Shown: positions 61,403 to 64,000 of the stretch, one piece after another
Numbering within the stretch: position 1 is the stretch's first letter
How the letters are laid out: each line of letters opens with the position of its first letter
NCBI GenBank assembly: GCA_017163975.1
Contig: JAFFSR010000242.1
Span: forward strand, 6,163,001 to 6,227,000
DNA length: 64,000 nucleotides
DNA from: Anastatus disparis
Lineage: Eukaryota; Arthropoda; Insecta; Hymenoptera; Eupelmidae
Reading direction: 5' to 3'
The notes under the pieces: generated by a model
Seen by the model: the letters and a program-made list of their open reading frames with translations, nothing else
What the model was told of the DNA's origin: nothing
Database searches by the model: none
Made by a program: the position numbers and the translations under genes

Positions 61403-63974
61403 TTAAGATAACAACGTTGCTGTTTTATTAACTATACCAAGTGTCGTCGTTAAAATAGACTCGGTCGTATTGCTCAACACCGTGGCATTGTTAATTAATA
61501 CTATAGCCTCTGGCTTTTTGTAGAGGGCAATGATATCTAATATTGAGATCCAAGTACCAGAAACAAGAGCACACGCGGCGATAATTATGAGAAAACCATT
61601 TTTCCATAGTCTCCAATTGCAGGTACCAAGATGAGCTTCCCAACATGATACTGTTTCGACAATAGCTGGTATGCAGATTCCCAAAAATGAAAAGAATATG
61701 GCGCCTACTAGTGATATGAATGGTTCCAAATCGGGTACCAACATGGCAACGCTTACTGTAAAACAAAAATTATTTAATTTACTAAATGTTTATCAAAAAA
61801 ATTTTTTTTATTAAAAAAGTCGTTTCATTTAGTATTGAATTTTTAAAAAGCAAATATCAAAAGTTTGACTTTTTTCTAGGTGCACCTTCATTTCATAGGT
61901 CACCACAATTTTGACAATAATGAAAATCCGAATAAACTCTAAAAAAAAGAAAAATAAAAGTTCAAAAGAGAAACTCACCAGTTAAAAGTACCATGAGTAT
62001 TCTCATAACAGTCTCTCCAAGAACTTCCCATCTATGACTGAATTTATCCTTGATTGAATTCCATATTATTTCCAAGGGTACGAAATATTGTAAGCCATAA
62101 GTCAATATAATAGCCAATGCAATGAGTATCTTAACAACTTGTCCAAGGCTAGAAAAATCAACAAAAGTGTAACAATTATTATTCACGAGCTCAATGTAAT
62201 ATGGTAATGTATTATAAAGAATCATAAGAATAACTTTAATGATTCTATTATTTAAATACTTACATCTGATCGGTTGGAAGATTGAACGTAATACTGCCTT
62301 TAGCTTCATCGCCGAAGCTCAAATATCCAAATACTCCCATCATCGTATAAAGAGATATGACAACAGTCATTGAAATATTAAGTACACCGGGACATCCAAT
62401 GAAATGATTTGGATTGGCCATACTGTTTTCAATTGGCATAACCTGTAAAATTATAATAATTGAACTCATTAATTATGGTATGGTTAAACTCTTATTTTTC
62501 AATTCATAAAAGATTTTCAAAGTTATTTTATACAATAAAAAGATATAAAGTTGAAAAAATTCAATGAAATCTCGAAAATATTTACATTTACAATTCAATG
62601 AACTTCCTATAAACTAGATTTAGAAGAAAAAATAAACAAGGATATAAATTGTCGATACTTACAGTGCCAATACCTTCAATGGCAAAAATGACTGTAGCAA
62701 AGAACTTGGGCAATTGCCCCCAGGTTGACACGTAATGAATGTTTTCCATTGGCTGAATGTCACTGAATATGAAATAAAGCGTTATCGCAAAGCCAACGGA
62801 CAAGCTCATGTTGGCTATTACCGAAAAAGGTACGAGGATCTTCAAGTGACGAATTTGACCAAGTAATACTACAGCTGGTATCAGGCATAACATGTACGTT
62901 CTTATCGGTATGTCCATGCCACTGTAATAATCGCCCAGCTGTAAATAAACAAATAAAATCATTTTTTAGCTATTTAATTTATTATTTTTTTATATACAAC
63001 TCCCATAAGATATGTATACCAAAAATTATACGGGAGTAAATTTTAGTACTTGTTTGATTTTCTTTTGGATTTCTAAATCGTTCAATCGAATTGACGTCAG
63101 ATTAAAACCGGATCATTCATTGTATTAAAGTGAACGTAATTATATAATAAAAGTTTGCGTAAAACAATAAACAGCACGTGCCTCGTATAATAAAATGTAG
63201 GACAACAATATCTAAACTTTAAAAAGTCTTGATAAAGTCTTAATAACAATGTGAATTATCGTGTCAACCTCGTTGTAACGTGTTATTTTTGTTTTTATTT
63301 TTTTTTTAAACAATTATTTACAGATAAAGATAACATTAAATTGCAAATAATTTTTTTATAACGCAACTTAAAATACTAATGTGTTTTTTTTTTGCTAATA
63401 TTATTTATAGACTTTTTAAAACTTTCCTGCTGACAAATGTTATAACAAAAAAGATGGTAAAAAACTTTCAAAGGTTCAATGTCCAATATAAATTCCACGT
63501 ATGGGAATTTTTAAAATTATAAATATCGACAAAAGTATTAATAGACTTATTTTTCTACCGTAAGTCATCGTATCAAATATTTTCTAAAAATAAGAAAAAT
63601 AATTTCCTGAACTCACCTGTTTGATTCCGTTCGCTATGAAGACAATATAGACGCAGGAGCCGCCGATATAAGTAGCGCACAGTGCCCAATTAACAGTGTT
63701 TCTTGCGAAATTCGAATACTTTCGTAATTTTAATGGTCCACATTCAAACGCCGCTCCGGCAGTTTCGGCGTACGTCATTTGCGGCGTTTTCGTTCTGCGG
63801 CACAGTACGTGCGACGATTTAACGAGTATGTGCACACAATGCGAGCATAGTATACCAATTAATATTGTGCCAATACCGCCGACTATTAAACCACCATTCT
63901 TAATGGCACTAGGCATTGCGAGTATGCCTGTACCTAACGATGATTTTATTAAGTGAGTCGCCGAACCTGCATCA
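61403..63974 (-). CDS. SLC36-family proton-coupled amino-acid transporter (Pathetic-like), 5' end outside the window
   Basis: Five exons on the minus strand: 63974-63617, 62938-62663, 62442-62264, 62148-61979 and 61755-61403. All have GT..AG borders and matching phases. About 445 codons are present, beginning inside the first helix (HLIKSSLGTGILAMPSA), so only the short N-terminal exon(s) are missing. Other family marks are GQIRHLKILVPFS, IFAIEGIGTVMPIENSM, MMGVFGYLSFGD, YGLQYFVPLEIIW and VPDLEPFISLVGA. About 11 hydrophobic helices are expected. SLC36/PAT proteins symport protons with small neutral amino acids at the lysosomal or plasma membrane; in Drosophila they feed TORC1 growth signalling. 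The C-terminal tail is rich in Asn/Thr/Ser and carries several NxT/S sequons. The substrate is not predictable from sequence. Confidence 0.92.
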
Positions 63975-64000
63975 CTGTAAGCAGAAAAGAAAATAGGATT

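Overview
This is about 64 kb of AT-rich eukaryotic DNA. Long introns with GT..AG borders, an insect-type gustatory receptor, Kintoun, a Pipe/HS2ST-family gene and tRNA-derived SINEs all point to an insect nuclear genome. A hymenopteran, possibly a parasitoid wasp, is my best guess. It rests mainly on ankyrin proteins whose C-terminus resembles the PRANC-type tail known from wasps, poxviruses and Wolbachia, and I could not test it by search.

Layout. 1-17.8 kb: gene-poor, with SINE copies, small palindromic DNA elements and simple repeats. 17.8-21.9 kb (minus): a complete four-exon Kintoun/DNAAF2 gene (858 aa), a co-chaperone for axonemal dynein assembly. 25.7-41.0 kb (plus): a six-exon, 318-aa heparan sulfate 2-O-sulfotransferase/Pipe-like gene. 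It keeps the fold signatures but has lost the residues that carry catalysis in the family. 43.7-46.8 kb and 50.5-52.3 kb (minus): two ankyrin-repeat genes, the first with an in-frame stop in its first exon and the second lacking its first exon. 56.4-57.9 kb (plus): a four-exon gustatory receptor (391 aa). 61.4-64.0 kb (minus): the last five exons of an SLC36-type proton-coupled amino-acid transporter, whose N-terminal exon(s) lie beyond the window.

The main structural event is a direct tandem segmental duplication. A unit starting inside intron 4 of the sulfotransferase gene (about 37.66 kb) and running through its last exons and the ankyrin gene (to about 47.5 kb) recurs from 47.5 to 54.05 kb. 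The start of a third unit follows (54.05-54.55 kb). The second unit carries a decayed piece of sulfotransferase exon 5 upstream of the second ankyrin gene. Because the units align, four insertions can be seen against empty sites: a 671-bp 5S-rRNA-derived SINE/foldback composite, a 663-bp near-perfect foldback in an ankyrin intron, an 871-bp TA-flanked element and a 214-bp MITE.

Mobile content is rich and non-autonomous: a tRNA-derived SINE family (six copies plus two fragments), a second tRNA-derived SINE nested in a palindrome, a 5S-derived SINE and about nine palindromic or MITE-like elements. I saw no autonomous transposase or reverse transcriptase, no functional tRNA or rRNA gene, no CRISPR array and no obvious bacterial insertion. 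The genes do not form a functional pathway; they are ordinary neighbours.
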